64,000 bases of DNA from an uncultured Alphaproteobacteria bacterium. GTDB lineage: Bacteria; Pseudomonadota; Alphaproteobacteria; Rs-D84. Positions 36,113 through 44,532 of this stretch are shown one piece after another. How positions within the stretch are numbered: position 1 is the stretch's first letter; each line of letters starts with the position of its first letter. The stretch is from the NCBI GenBank assembly GCA_944389465.1, contig CALXML010000004.1:1-64000 (forward strand), given 5' to 3'. The position numbers were made by a program, and so were the translations under genes. Under the pieces are notes generated by a model. That model did not search any database, was not told the origin of the DNA, and saw nothing but the letters and a program-made list of their open reading frames with translations.

Positions 36113-36287
36113 GCACTGGACGACTACCAATGCGGGGCGTGATAACCTCTGAAGTTGTCGGAAACGACATAAAACATTTACTCCAACTAAGCGTTGCAGG
36201 TTGGAGGGTCGTGATATATATGAATAAACGACGCTATTACTTCAATAGTTATCAACCTCCAACCGCCATTAGTCAGGCGGCGTTTTT
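36113..36287 (+). promoter_or_regulatory. Structured leader RNA, copy 1 (candidate riboswitch/attenuator)
   Basis: Pairings seen: a 5' hairpin GCAcTGG/CCAaTGC (36113-36133); P1 TGATAAC/GTTATCA (36140-36146 with 36248-36254); P2 TGAAGT/ACTTCA (36150-36155 with 36239-36244); P3 TGTCG-GAAA-CGACA (36156-36169, a GNRA loop); conserved TAAAACA; P4 CTCCAAC/GTTGGAG (36181-36187 with 36200-36206); P5 GTCGT/ACGAC (36208-36212 with 36228-36232) closing the loop GATATATATGAATAA; then CCTCCAACC (36256-36264), which can pair with GGTTGGAGG (36199-36207); then terminator CCGCC/GGCGG with T5 (36263-36287). A second copy lies at 53398-53569. The downstream gene starts at 36322. The ligand or signal is unknown. 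Confidence 0.7.
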
Positions 36288-36321
36288 ATTTGCATTTTTT
36301 GCAAAAAATAGGGGAAATACT

Positions 36322-36912
36322 ATGAAGAAAAAATTATGTTTAATTAGCTTATTTTTGTGTGATGCGGCATTTGCGGTGGGGACACCTACACTCTATTACT
36401 GTAATTGTGGGCCTGGTTATGAAAGTACTAATAGCGTTTATAATCGTTTGGATGCGTGTAAAAGTTCAAGTGATACAGAATGTATAGTGTCATCTTCGTC
36501 AACTGGATTTGTGTACAGAATGTCATATCAGGAAGCAGAACCAGCCTGTGGTGTGTGTCAGTGTTATTCAACTGTAAATGACTGGGAGTATAGCAGCTAT
36601 TGTACGGTAAAAAGGACTAATATCAGAGTTTATGATAGCGGTGAGTTTTCAACAACTTGCAATTATGAATTTGAAACAGATGTTGGGTGTGATGACGGAT
36701 GTTATATGGAGTGGTATGAACCTCAGAATCTTGATATTGGGTGTACAAGCTGTCCCAGAGTTTCTGATGATTGGACAGATTGTTATGGAAGAAGCAAAAT
36801 AGGAAATAAACAAGGAATAGATGGATGCTGGCTTCCTTATTGTGGTAATATGGACGATGAAACTGGTACTTGGGTTATTACGGAAGACGAAAAATGCTTT
36901 TATCAACCGTAA
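36322..36912 (+). CDS. Exported cysteine-rich protein under leader RNA control
   Basis: This 196-residue protein has a signal peptide (about 1-18, ending AAFA) and about 19 cysteines in the mature chain, many in pairs such as YCNCG, CGVCQC and CTSC. The mature protein should be disulfide-bonded outside the inner membrane. It is acidic and has no membrane segment after the signal. I recognise no domain. AGGGG precedes the ATG at 36322; the open frame extends upstream through the RNA leader, but that part is not coding. It shares its leader type, but no obvious sequence similarity, with the gene at 52947-53366. Confidence 0.75.
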   Translation: MKKKLCLISLFLCDAAFAVGTPTLYYCNCGPGYESTNSVYNRLDACKSSSDTECIVSSSSTGFVYRMSYQEAEPACGVCQCYSTVNDWEYSSYCTVKRTNIRVYDSGEFSTTCNYEFETDVGCDDGCYMEWYEPQNLDIGCTSCPRVSDDWTDCYGRSKIGNKQGIDGCWLPYCGNMDDETGTWVITEDEKCFYQP

Positions 36913-36921
36913 TAATATAAC

Positions 36922-37386
36922 TTATTGATTTCTTTTCTTTCTAAATTCGTCCAATGAAACAACGCGACCGTTGTCTGGTACTGTGTCTGGTTTTTCGTCC
37001 AATGGCAATTCCATATCATTATCCGCCGCCGGAACATTTTTTGGATGAAAAGATAACATAAAATCAACAGATGGGTCTTTAAATTCCACCAATGCTGAAA
37101 AAGGCACACGAATAAAGAACGGGCGACCATCAAAAGTTAATTGAACACCAAATTCTTTGTCCGATACGTGCAGATTATTATAAGAATATTGTAATACAAT
37201 CGTCATAATATCAGGATAACGAATGCGCAAAAAGTCAGGCAAAACAACACCAGCCGCACGTGTTTTAAATGTAATATAAAAATGTGTACCGTCCCCCAAC
37301 CCGTTAAATTGTGCGTGAATCAGTGCCTCTCTGACCACAGATTTCAGGGCATTGTCTAATAAAGTTTGATAATCTATTTTACTCAT
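36922..37386 (-). CDS. sspB: ClpXP adaptor SspB, alphaproteobacterial type
   Basis: This 154-residue protein begins MSKIDYQTLLDNALKSVVREAL and contains HFYITFKTRAAGV, VQLTFDGRPFFIRVPFSAL and a flexible tail ending VVSLDEFRKKRNQ, which is the ClpX-docking tail of SspB. SspB delivers ssrA-tagged and other substrates to ClpXP. Its start overlaps the recF stop by 8 nt, so it is translated with recF. Confidence 0.9.
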   Translation of the reverse strand: MSKIDYQTLLDNALKSVVREALIHAQFNGLGDGTHFYITFKTRAAGVVLPDFLRIRYPDIMTIVLQYSYNNLHVSDKEFGVQLTFDGRPFFIRVPFSALVEFKDPSVDFMLSFHPKNVPAADNDMELPLDEKPDTVPDNGRVVSLDEFRKKRNQ

Positions 37387-38470
37387 TTTTTTGTCCTGAC
37401 CACAGTATATTATTTATTTCACCATCGTTGCAAGTAACAAATACTGCATTCGGAACATCTGCAAAAACATTTGCATCCAACCCTGTTGCCCAAACCTGTG
37501 CGTCGGCCGCCCCCAAATCGGCAAATAATTTGGCGCGTGCATTTGCATCCAAATGTGCGGCCGCTTCGTCCAGTAATATCAGTGGGCGACGGTTTGTTTT
37601 TGTATGCATTAATTTTGCATGTGCCAAAATTAAATTTAATAATACTGTTTTTTGTTGGCCGGTGCTGGTTAATGCCGCTGGTAAATTTAACATTTTATTA
37701 AATACACCAAAATCAGATTTATGCGGACCGTCAACAATCATTTTGTCTGCAATTAATTCACGTGCACTGTGCAAATATTCTGTATATTGACGTTCTGCTG
37801 CTGTGGCCCCTGTGCCATCAATCAGCATTTGTTCAACCATTCCCGAAACAGTTACCGCGCAATCAGATAAAAAATAGTTTAATTCGCCCGCATACATAAT
37901 TCGTGCATACGCCACCGCCACCGCCAGACCAGATATTTGTGCATCCAGCGCATCCAACCAACGCGCGTCATTTCCGTTTTTCAGTGCAAATGCGCGTTCA
38001 GACATTAATTTAGACAATCTGGCCACGCGTCCCGAATGTGTGGCATCAAAACTGCCGGTTAATCTGTCAAAGAAAGCGCGCCTGTCAGATGCTGCATCAA
38101 CAAATAATCTATCCTCTCGTGGGGTTAACCATATTGTGCGCAATTGCGTGGATAAATCAGCCAATGTTGCATTGTCACCATCAATTCGCGCACGACGATT
38201 TGAATCGCCGGCTGTAAAATAAACAGATATTTCCGTATCATCATTTAACAGTGCAAACACAGAAAAACCGCCATCGCCACCGAAGCGTGCAATATCTGTC
38301 ATTGGTGCGCCACGCAAACCACGGTCCCCCCCCAGCATTGATACCGCTTCCAATACGGCGGTTTTGCCCGCCCCGTTTGGGCCGGTTATTATAACATTGC
38401 GCTGGCCGTGGGTTTGAATGCGGCATAATTTATGATTGCGAAAATTAGTCAATGTTACAGAATTAATCAT
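37379..38470 (-). CDS. recF: DNA replication and repair protein RecF
   Basis: This 363-residue SMC-like ATPase helps load RecA at gaps. The start is set at MINSVTLTNFRNHK; the in-frame extension to 38638 would run through tRNA-Cys. Walker A is GPNGAGKT (30-37), and the C-terminal Walker B is LILLDEAAAHLD. A promoter with its -10 box 6 nt before the ATG predicts a leaderless mRNA. recF is often near the chromosomal origin with dnaA and dnaN; those are not in the window. Confidence 0.93.
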   Translation of the reverse strand: MINSVTLTNFRNHKLCRIQTHGQRNVIITGPNGAGKTAVLEAVSMLGGDRGLRGAPMTDIARFGGDGGFSVFALLNDDTEISVYFTAGDSNRRARIDGDNATLADLSTQLRTIWLTPREDRLFVDAASDRRAFFDRLTGSFDATHSGRVARLSKLMSERAFALKNGNDARWLDALDAQISGLAVAVAYARIMYAGELNYFLSDCAVTVSGMVEQMLIDGTGATAAERQYTEYLHSARELIADKMIVDGPHKSDFGVFNKMLNLPAALTSTGQQKTVLLNLILAHAKLMHTKTNRRPLILLDEAAAHLDANARAKLFADLGAADAQVWATGLDANVFADVPNAVFVTCNDGEINNILWSGQKNE

Positions 38471-38476
38471 AGCCAG

Positions 38477-38504
38477 ATAATACACCAAAACAAAAAAAAT
38501 ACAA
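38477..38504 (-). promoter_or_regulatory. Promoter of recF-sspB, leaderless type
   Basis: On the minus strand TTGTAT (38499-38504) and TATTAT (38477-38482) have a 16-bp spacer. Six nt (CTGGCT) separate the -10 box from the recF ATG. Confidence 0.55.
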
Positions 38505-38509
38505 ATATC

Positions 38510-38540
38510 AAAAAAACACCCAATAAACTTGAGTGTTTTA
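38510..38540 (-). terminator. Terminator after tRNA-Cys
   Basis: On the minus strand an AAACACTC/GGGTGTTT stem followed by a T run lies between tRNA-Cys and the recF promoter. Confidence 0.65.
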
Positions 38541-38543
38541 TTT

Positions 38544-38617
38544 TGGAGGCCTGAGTCGGAATCGAACCGGCATACAAGGATTTGCAGTCCTCTGCATAAC
38601 CACTCTGCCATCAGGCC
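38544..38617 (-). tRNA. tRNA-Cys (GCA anticodon)
   Basis: A 74-nt cloverleaf on the minus strand: acceptor GGCCTGA/TCAGGCC, anticodon loop CTGCAAA giving GCA (cysteine), T loop TTCGATT, U73?-type end TCCA with encoded CCA. Confidence 0.95.
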
Positions 38618-38656
38618 AATCTGAAATATGTGTAACACATACTAGGCAAAAAAAAT

Positions 38657-38684
38657 TTGTAATTCAACTGAAAAATTGTATTAT
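38657..38684 (+). promoter_or_regulatory. Promoter of tolC-macA
   Basis: TTGTAA (38657-38662) and TATTAT (38679-38684) with a 16-bp spacer, about 45 nt upstream of the tolC ATG. Confidence 0.5.
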
Positions 38685-38729
38685 ATGTATAAATATGTTT
38701 TTCAGAATTTATTAAGAGAGAGTGTTTTT

Positions 38730-40073
38730 ATGAAAAAACTGTTATTTTGTATGTTGTGCCTGATACCGGCACAACTGATGGCGGCCACGGATGAAAATTG
38801 CCGCACCATGACAACCGTGCCGGATGGTGAATTAACCCTGCAACAGGTTATTGAATTGGGATTGTGCCGTAATCCTGAAACGGCATCTGCATATTTATCA
38901 TTGGAATCAGCGCGTTTTAATAAAAATGCGGGCTATGGTCAATATTTGCCCAGTGTCAGTGTTTCTGGTTCGGCCAGTTTGCCATACAGAAACAGGGAAT
39001 TTGACGATTGGTCATATGGTGCATCAATTTCTGCATCTTATTTAATATTTGATTTTGGCAAACGTTTATCTGATGTTAACAGATTAATAGATACATGGCG
39101 CGCCACGGGTTTTGATTACAGTGAATCTGTGCAAAATTATGTATATGGTATAATTGGTGCATATTATGCATTGTTAAACGCTGATGCAGACGTATTTACC
39201 GCAAACGCCGTTATGCAGGTTTCCAAAACGGCCAAGGATACCGCCGATAAAAAATTTAATGCCGGTGCAGTGGCCAAGGCCGATGTTCTGAAGGCGGACG
39301 TTACATTGGCCAGCAGTATTTTGGATTTGGAACGTGCAAAAAACAACCGCGAAATTGCCAAGGGTACATTACTGGCCAAATTGTCTTTCCCCGCGGACCA
39401 AGATATTCAGATTGCAGATATGTCATCTGATTTTGGTTCCGAATCAGAAAACAAAAGTATTGATGAATTAATTGAAATTGCGCGTGAACGTCGCCCTGAC
39501 CTGTTGCGTGCATCTGCAAACAAGGATGCTGCATGGCACAGCAGAAACAGCGCGTTTTTATCAAATCTGCCATCTATTTCGGCCAGTGGCAGCCTGTCTT
39601 GGAATAATGTTCCATCAGATGTATATAACGCCGGCCAAGATGAATGGAGTGGCAGTATCGGTATTCGTGCGTCTATGCCAATATTTGCGGGCTTTTCAAA
39701 TATGTACAGTGTTCGTTCTGCACAGGCCAGTTATGAACGTGCCAAGGAACAGGAACGTATGACTGTTGATAACGCAATGTTGGATGTGTTCAGTGCATAT
39801 CAGAACTATAAAACTGCACAAACTGTATTAAAACAAACAGAAACGTTATTGGCATCGGCCAAGGAAACAGAAAGTGTTACCGCCGGTATGTACAAGGTTG
39901 GCAAAGCAACCATGCTGGATTGGCAACAGGCATTGGCTGATTTGGCCGATGCTCACAAACAAAATAATGCGGCTAAATACGATTTGTTTACCAAACGTGC
40001 GGCATTGGCATTATCAATTGGCGATATAAAAGAGGGATTAATCAAGGACGAGGGAGAATCAACAAATGAATAA
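38730..40073 (+). CDS. tolC: TolC-family outer membrane efflux protein
   Basis: This 447-residue protein has a signal peptide (about 1-19, ending LMA-AT) and the repeated helical and beta pattern of outer membrane factors, including two OEP units (for example YYALLNADADVFTANA and AYQNYKTAQTVL). It forms the outer membrane duct for the MacAB-like exporter. The start is the ATG at 38730 with AGAGAG upstream; an upstream in-frame ATG lacks a signal peptide. It overlaps macA by 8 nt. Confidence 0.9.
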   Translation: MKKLLFCMLCLIPAQLMAATDENCRTMTTVPDGELTLQQVIELGLCRNPETASAYLSLESARFNKNAGYGQYLPSVSVSGSASLPYRNREFDDWSYGASISASYLIFDFGKRLSDVNRLIDTWRATGFDYSESVQNYVYGIIGAYYALLNADADVFTANAVMQVSKTAKDTADKKFNAGAVAKADVLKADVTLASSILDLERAKNNREIAKGTLLAKLSFPADQDIQIADMSSDFGSESENKSIDELIEIARERRPDLLRASANKDAAWHSRNSAFLSNLPSISASGSLSWNNVPSDVYNAGQDEWSGSIGIRASMPIFAGFSNMYSVRSAQASYERAKEQERMTVDNAMLDVFSAYQNYKTAQTVLKQTETLLASAKETESVTAGMYKVGKATMLDWQQALADLADAHKQNNAAKYDLFTKRAALALSIGDIKEGLIKDEGESTNE

Positions 40074-41247
40074 GCAACAACAACAGCCAAAACAACATAA
40101 ATTTTGGAATTGGGTGCGCCGTCGCAAATGGTGGATTATTTTGTTCATCATTGTTGCTGGTGGATTTGTGTACTTTATGGGTGGTGATGATAATCAGGGT
40201 TCTGGTTTTGCAACTGCAACTATTTCGCGTGGCAATCTGCGTCAGGTTGTAACTGCAACCGGTGAAATTCAACCACTGAATACAATTAACGTTGGTTCAC
40301 AGGTCAGTGGCACAATAGAGGCAATATACGTTGATTATAATTCCAAGGTTAAAAAGGGCGATGTTTTGCTGAAAATTGAACCGTCTGTTTTACAGGCGTC
40401 TGTTGACGAAGCGTTGGCATCATTGGTCAGTGCAGAATCACAACGTAATTATGCCAAAAGTGAATATGAACGTAACAAAACATTGTATGATGCAGGATAT
40501 ATTCCTTTGGCGGATTTGGAACAATCACAAACAACATATGAACAGGCCGAACAATCAGTTAATCGTATGCAATCGCAATACGACCGCGCGGTAACAAATC
40601 TGGGGTATGCAACGATTACATCACCTGTTGATGGTACGGTTATTTCACGTCAGGTTGACGTTGGACAAACAGTTGCGGCATCATTCCAAACACCGGACTT
40701 GTTTGAAATTGCCGAAGATTTATCAAAAATGCAAATTGAAACCGCCGTGTCCGAGGCTGACATCGGTATGATTACCGAGGGTCAATCAGTCACATTTACT
40801 GTTGATGCATATCCAACACAAACATTTGAAGGCTTTGTTCGTCAGGTACGTTTATCACCAACAATTACATCAAACGTTGTTGTGTACACCGTTGTAATTG
40901 ATGTTGATAACAGTGATTTACGTTTGAAACCGGGGATGACTGCTTTTGTAACTATTCTGATTTCTGAACGTAATGATGTATGGAAAGTGCAAAATTCAGC
41001 ATTAATTTTGCGTTCTTTTGACGGAATTGTTGAAAATGCTGGTGATGCAACGCCTGCCGACCATTTGGCAATCCAGCGTGTTGTTGATGGCAAACAAACA
41101 ATTGTTTTAATCCCATATGAAAAGGGCTTGGTTACGGCAACTGAAACAGAAATTATTTCTGATGAAATTCAGGATGGTGACCGTGTAATCTTTGGACGAT
41201 ATGGTTTGGCATCGTCCGGTTCGGCGCGTATGGGGCCACCGCGTTAA
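40066..41247 (+). CDS. macA: MacA-like periplasmic adaptor protein
   Basis: This 393-residue membrane fusion protein has a cytoplasmic basic start, one membrane helix (about 24-39), a lipoyl/barrel-sandwich domain split by a coiled coil (about 105-185) and beta-barrel parts (TITSPVDGTVISRQVDVGQTV). It links the MacB transporter to TolC. Its start overlaps tolC. A terminator separates it from macB, so stoichiometry may be set by two promoters. Confidence 0.9.
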   Translation: MNKQQQQPKQHKFWNWVRRRKWWIILFIIVAGGFVYFMGGDDNQGSGFATATISRGNLRQVVTATGEIQPLNTINVGSQVSGTIEAIYVDYNSKVKKGDVLLKIEPSVLQASVDEALASLVSAESQRNYAKSEYERNKTLYDAGYIPLADLEQSQTTYEQAEQSVNRMQSQYDRAVTNLGYATITSPVDGTVISRQVDVGQTVAASFQTPDLFEIAEDLSKMQIETAVSEADIGMITEGQSVTFTVDAYPTQTFEGFVRQVRLSPTITSNVVVYTVVIDVDNSDLRLKPGMTAFVTILISERNDVWKVQNSALILRSFDGIVENAGDATPADHLAIQRVVDGKQTIVLIPYEKGLVTATETEIISDEIQDGDRVIFGRYGLASSGSARMGPPR

Positions 41248-41254
41248 TGTAAAT

Positions 41255-41287
41255 AAACAGCCGGCATTTGCCGGCTGTTTATTTTTT
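41255..41287 (+). terminator. Terminator after tolC-macA
   Basis: AAACAGCCGG-CATTTG-CCGGCTGTTT followed by an AT6 run. A separate TATAAT at 41324-41329 could start transcription of macB. Confidence 0.85.
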
Positions 41288-41358
41288 ACTATTAAAAAAT
41301 TATGAAAACTTCATCATAAATGATATAATTATCCAAAAAATATCAGAGAGAATGTTTA

Positions 41359-42102
41359 ATGAAAAAAAATCAGAAACAAGACAATGATGTCAAAATTATT
41401 TCTATGAAAAAAATCTGTAAAAGTTTTCCACTGGAAATGGGTGGTGAACAACAGGTTTTGTTTGATATCACATTTGACGTAAAACAGGGTGAATTTGTAT
41501 CTATTATGGGCCCATCGGGCAGTGGTAAATCCACGTGTATGAATATCATTGGTGCGCTGGATACACCGACCAGTGGCACATACGAATTATACGGTCGTGA
41601 TGTCACACATTTAACGTCTGATGAATTGGCGGTGGTTCGTAACGAATATATCGGATTTGTATTTCAGCAATTTAATTTATTGGCCAAACGCAGCGTTCTG
41701 GACAATGTTATGTTGCCATTAATGTATCGTGGATTGCCCATGGATGAACGTGTGCGTCGTGCACGTGAAATGTTACAGCGCGTCGGTTTGGAAAAATTTG
41801 AAACATATTTACCAACACAACTGTCCGGTGGTATGAAACAGCGTGTTGCAATTGCGCGTGCATTGGCGGGTGACCCTAAATTAATTCTGGCGGACGAACC
41901 CACCGGTGCATTGGACAGTAAAATGGGTAATGATATTTTAACTTTTTTTAAAAAATTAAATCAGGAAATGGGCATTACGATTGTTATGATTACCCATGAA
42001 TTTGAAATCGCCCAATATTCAAACCGTTTAATTCACATATACGATGGCCGTATTACATATGACGGTCGTGTACCACGTGATGAACGCGTATTACAGAAAT
42101 AA
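41359..42102 (+). CDS. macB: MacB-type ABC transporter ATPase
   Basis: This 247-residue ATPase has Walker [10 protein letters not shown], the Q loop FVFQQFNLL, the signature [15 protein letters not shown] and Walker [13 protein letters not shown], the type VII (MacB/LolD) style. It couples ATP hydrolysis to the permease encoded next. The N-terminal basic extension (about 1-15) is unusual but short. AGAGAG precedes the ATG as for tolC. In E. coli MacB is one chain; here ATPase and permease are separate genes. Confidence 0.92.
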   Translation: MKKNQKQDNDVKIISMKKICKSFPLEMGGEQQVLFDITFDVKQGEFVSIMGPSGSGKSTCMNIIGALDTPTSGTYELYGRDVTHLTSDELAVVRNEYIGFVFQQFNLLAKRSVLDNVMLPLMYRGLPMDERVRRAREMLQRVGLEKFETYLPTQLSGGMKQRVAIARALAGDPKLILADEPTGALDSKMGNDILTFFKKLNQEMGITIVMITHEFEIAQYSNRLIHIYDGRITYDGRVPRDERVLQK

Positions 42103-42119
42103 TAAAAACAGGTAAAAAA

Positions 42120-43337
42120 ATGACTTTTAACGATATATTAAAAGAATCTTGGTTATCCATCAGCGGAAATAAAATTCGTTCATTCTTGACCGTTTTGGGT
42201 ATTGTTATTGGTGTTATGGCGGTTGTGATAATGGTTGCTGTTGGTGAAACGGTGTCCAAACAAATTAATGACCAATTTTCATCACTGGGAACAAATACAA
42301 TCACAATACGTGCCGGCGCGGCGCAAAGTGCGGGTGTTCGCACCGGCAGCAGACAAACCCTGACCATGGATGATGCTGAATTTATCGGCCAATTACCCGA
42401 TGTTGCGGCGTTCAGTCCGGTTCAAAATGCGTCTGCACAGGTTATTTATGGTAATCAGAACTGGGCAACATCAATGGTTGGTGCATACCCCGGATATGAA
42501 CAGGTTCAAAATCTGGAAATGAAATACGGAACCTTTTTTAATCAATCAGCGGTGCGCAATGGTTCTACATATGCGGTTATTGGGCCACAAACCGCCGAAG
42601 AATTAAATATGCCTGAAAATCCAGTTGGTGAAATAATCCGTGTTCAAAATATGCCTTTTACAATTATTGGTGTGACCAAGGAACGTGGTGATTCCACCAT
42701 GGGCAGTCAGGACGATATGATAATTATTCCTGTTACCACGCTGAAAAAGCGTCTGCAGGGCAGTCGTTTTCCAAATTCAGTCAGTATGGTTACACTGAAA
42801 TTATACGAAGGTGCAGATAACGCATTGGTCATAGAACAAATAACCGCCCTGCTGCGTGACCGGCATGATTTGGCCGATGACGAGGCCGATGATTTCCAAA
42901 TTATGGATATGAAACAGGTTATGGAGGCCATGGACAGTGTCACCGGTTATATGACAATGCTGTTGGTTGCAATTGCGGCTGTATCATTGTTGGTGGGGTC
43001 AATTGGTATTATGAATATGATGCTGGTATCTGTTGCAGAACGTACCCGTGAAATAGGTATCCGCAAGGCCATCGGGGCACGGGAACGTCATATAATAACC
43101 CAATTCTTGGCCGAGGCTATTTTAATATCCTTTATGGGTTCTATGGCCGGATTGATATTGGGTGTGGGTCTGTCACAGGGAATTGGCCGATTCGTTATGG
43201 GATATGATGTTCCTTTCAGTGCATGGCCGGTTGTTGTGTCTGTGACGGTTGCGGTTGTGGTTGGTTTGGCATCCGGTGTAATGCCCGCAATGAAGGCTGC
43301 AAAATTAAACCCAATTGACAGTTTGCGTTATGAATAA
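42120..43337 (+). CDS. MacB-type ABC transporter permease
   Basis: This 405-residue permease has one N-terminal membrane helix (about 21-41), a periplasmic MacB_PCD domain (about 45-245), and an FtsX domain with three membrane helices containing RTREIGIRKAIGARERHI. It works with the preceding ATPase, MacA and TolC to move substrates from the periplasm out of the cell without an inner-membrane transport path. It begins 17 nt after the ATPase gene. Confidence 0.92.
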   Translation: MTFNDILKESWLSISGNKIRSFLTVLGIVIGVMAVVIMVAVGETVSKQINDQFSSLGTNTITIRAGAAQSAGVRTGSRQTLTMDDAEFIGQLPDVAAFSPVQNASAQVIYGNQNWATSMVGAYPGYEQVQNLEMKYGTFFNQSAVRNGSTYAVIGPQTAEELNMPENPVGEIIRVQNMPFTIIGVTKERGDSTMGSQDDMIIIPVTTLKKRLQGSRFPNSVSMVTLKLYEGADNALVIEQITALLRDRHDLADDEADDFQIMDMKQVMEAMDSVTGYMTMLLVAIAAVSLLVGSIGIMNMMLVSVAERTREIGIRKAIGARERHIITQFLAEAILISFMGSMAGLILGVGLSQGIGRFVMGYDVPFSAWPVVVSVTVAVVVGLASGVMPAMKAAKLNPIDSLRYE

Positions 43338-43352
43338 CTGGCATTAAATATA

Positions 43353-43380
43353 AAAAACACCGGCATTTGCCGGTGTTTTT
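43353..43380 (+). terminator. Terminator after the macB permease
   Basis: AAAAACACCGG-CATTTG-CCGGTGTTTTT. Confidence 0.85.
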
Positions 43381-43470
43381 GTGTCATATATAAATTACCA
43401 ATTCCGCCCCACCCCACCCCGATAATTTATATAACAATGCACAGAAATAACCATATGCACTTTTATATAA

Positions 43471-43498
43471 TTGACAAAATAAAATTCTGTAATACACT
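43471..43498 (+). promoter_or_regulatory. Promoter of the radical SAM gene, leaderless type
   Basis: TTGACA (43471-43476) and TACACT (43493-43498) with a 16-bp spacer; six nt (GGCGAT) precede the ATG at 43505. Confidence 0.55.
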
Positions 43499-43504
43499 GG
43501 CGAT

Positions 43505-44500
43505 ATGCTTACACGTATCATTATAAAATATTTTGATTTAATTGATAAAGTTCTGCCGGTTGGCGGGATAGTGCGTCGTTTTCCATATGCGATGGTATTT
43601 AAAACAACCAATTGGTGTTGGTATAAATGTGCGCACTGTTGTGAAAATGCCGGCCCAGACCAACCACACGAATACATTCCATCTGATATAATTAAATATT
43701 ATATACAACAGGGTATAAACGACCCCACCTTTTCGCAAGAGGTTGTCTTTACCGGTGGCGAAATAATGTCTGCGTATAAATTTGGTGATGAAAATTACGT
43801 ACGAAATTTGCTGGATTTTTGCGGTCAAAATAACATAGGTACAGATATTAAAACAAATGCTGGTTGGGTAAAAACGTCTTTTGCGCCACGTATATATGAT
43901 GATTTGGCGGATATTATTTCAAACAATGCACCATACCAGTTTCAAATATCATTGTCTTTGGACAGGTTTCATCCAAACAGTTTGGAAAACTGTGCACAGT
44001 TTATAAAGCAACTGTCACGACGGCCAAATATGCATACTGCGGTGCATTTATCCTCTTTTGGGGATGATGCGCATATGTATCCAGAATTATTAAAAACACT
44101 GATGCAGTTGGGCGTGCGTATTAACAGCGGGTTTGTGCAAAAAGGTAACAAAGTGACAGAGGTTGATATTGCCGGAAAACAATTGGTATTAAAACCTTCT
44201 GCTGATGCGGTATTATTCAGCAGTGGCCGCGCAAAAAATTTACCGAACGCCGCCCAGAACAGTTATCCACAATTTAAGTTTTTAACGCGTGATGCGCGTG
44301 TTTTAATGGCATTTGATTCATTTGGTCGGGTGACATTGGGGGAAAATGCGGATAAAAAAATATCTGCACAGTGGCGCGCAAGTAATGGCACGCCCCGCCC
44401 ATTAAACCACATTCAATATGATTTAATAAAAAATGCACAGTGGCATGAAATACGCGCGCGCATATTTGACCATTTCAGCCCATTTGCAAAACAAAAATAA
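43505..44500 (+). CDS. Radical SAM protein of unknown function
   Basis: This 331-residue protein has the radical SAM cluster motif CWYKCAHC (C38, C42, C45), followed by a fourth cysteine (C46), and the SAM-binding TGGE (83-86). The fold core continues through IKTNAGW and SLSLDRFHP. There is no C-terminal SPASM or TRAM cysteine cluster. It may make or modify a peptide or a small molecule; the substrate is unknown. It follows the tolC-macAB genes but has its own promoter. A precursor peptide gene is not visible in the 125-nt gap upstream. Confidence 0.8.
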   Translation: MLTRIIIKYFDLIDKVLPVGGIVRRFPYAMVFKTTNWCWYKCAHCCENAGPDQPHEYIPSDIIKYYIQQGINDPTFSQEVVFTGGEIMSAYKFGDENYVRNLLDFCGQNNIGTDIKTNAGWVKTSFAPRIYDDLADIISNNAPYQFQISLSLDRFHPNSLENCAQFIKQLSRRPNMHTAVHLSSFGDDAHMYPELLKTLMQLGVRINSGFVQKGNKVTEVDIAGKQLVLKPSADAVLFSSGRAKNLPNAAQNSYPQFKFLTRDARVLMAFDSFGRVTLGENADKKISAQWRASNGTPRPLNHIQYDLIKNAQWHEIRARIFDHFSPFAKQK

Positions 44501-44504
44501 AATA

Positions 44505-44532
44505 AAAAACACCGGCATTTGCCGGCGTTTTT
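44505..44532. terminator. Bidirectional terminator between radical SAM gene and gpsA
   Basis: AAAAACACCGG-CATTTG-CCGGCGTTTTT between convergent genes. Confidence 0.85.

Noticed and set aside
36140-36287. Leader RNA copy 1 as an integron attC site
   Set aside because: It lacks the RYYYAAC and GTTRRRY core sites, has a branched fold with a GNRA loop, and no integrase or cassette array is present.
36140-36287. Leader RNA copy 1 as a hammerhead or other known self-cleaving ribozyme
   Set aside because: The conserved CUGAUGA and GAAA core of a hammerhead is missing, and I could not fit the twister, pistol or hatchet cores.
38471-38638. N-terminal extension of the recF frame
   Set aside because: It would translate the tRNA-Cys gene and its terminator; the conserved RecF start is at 38470.
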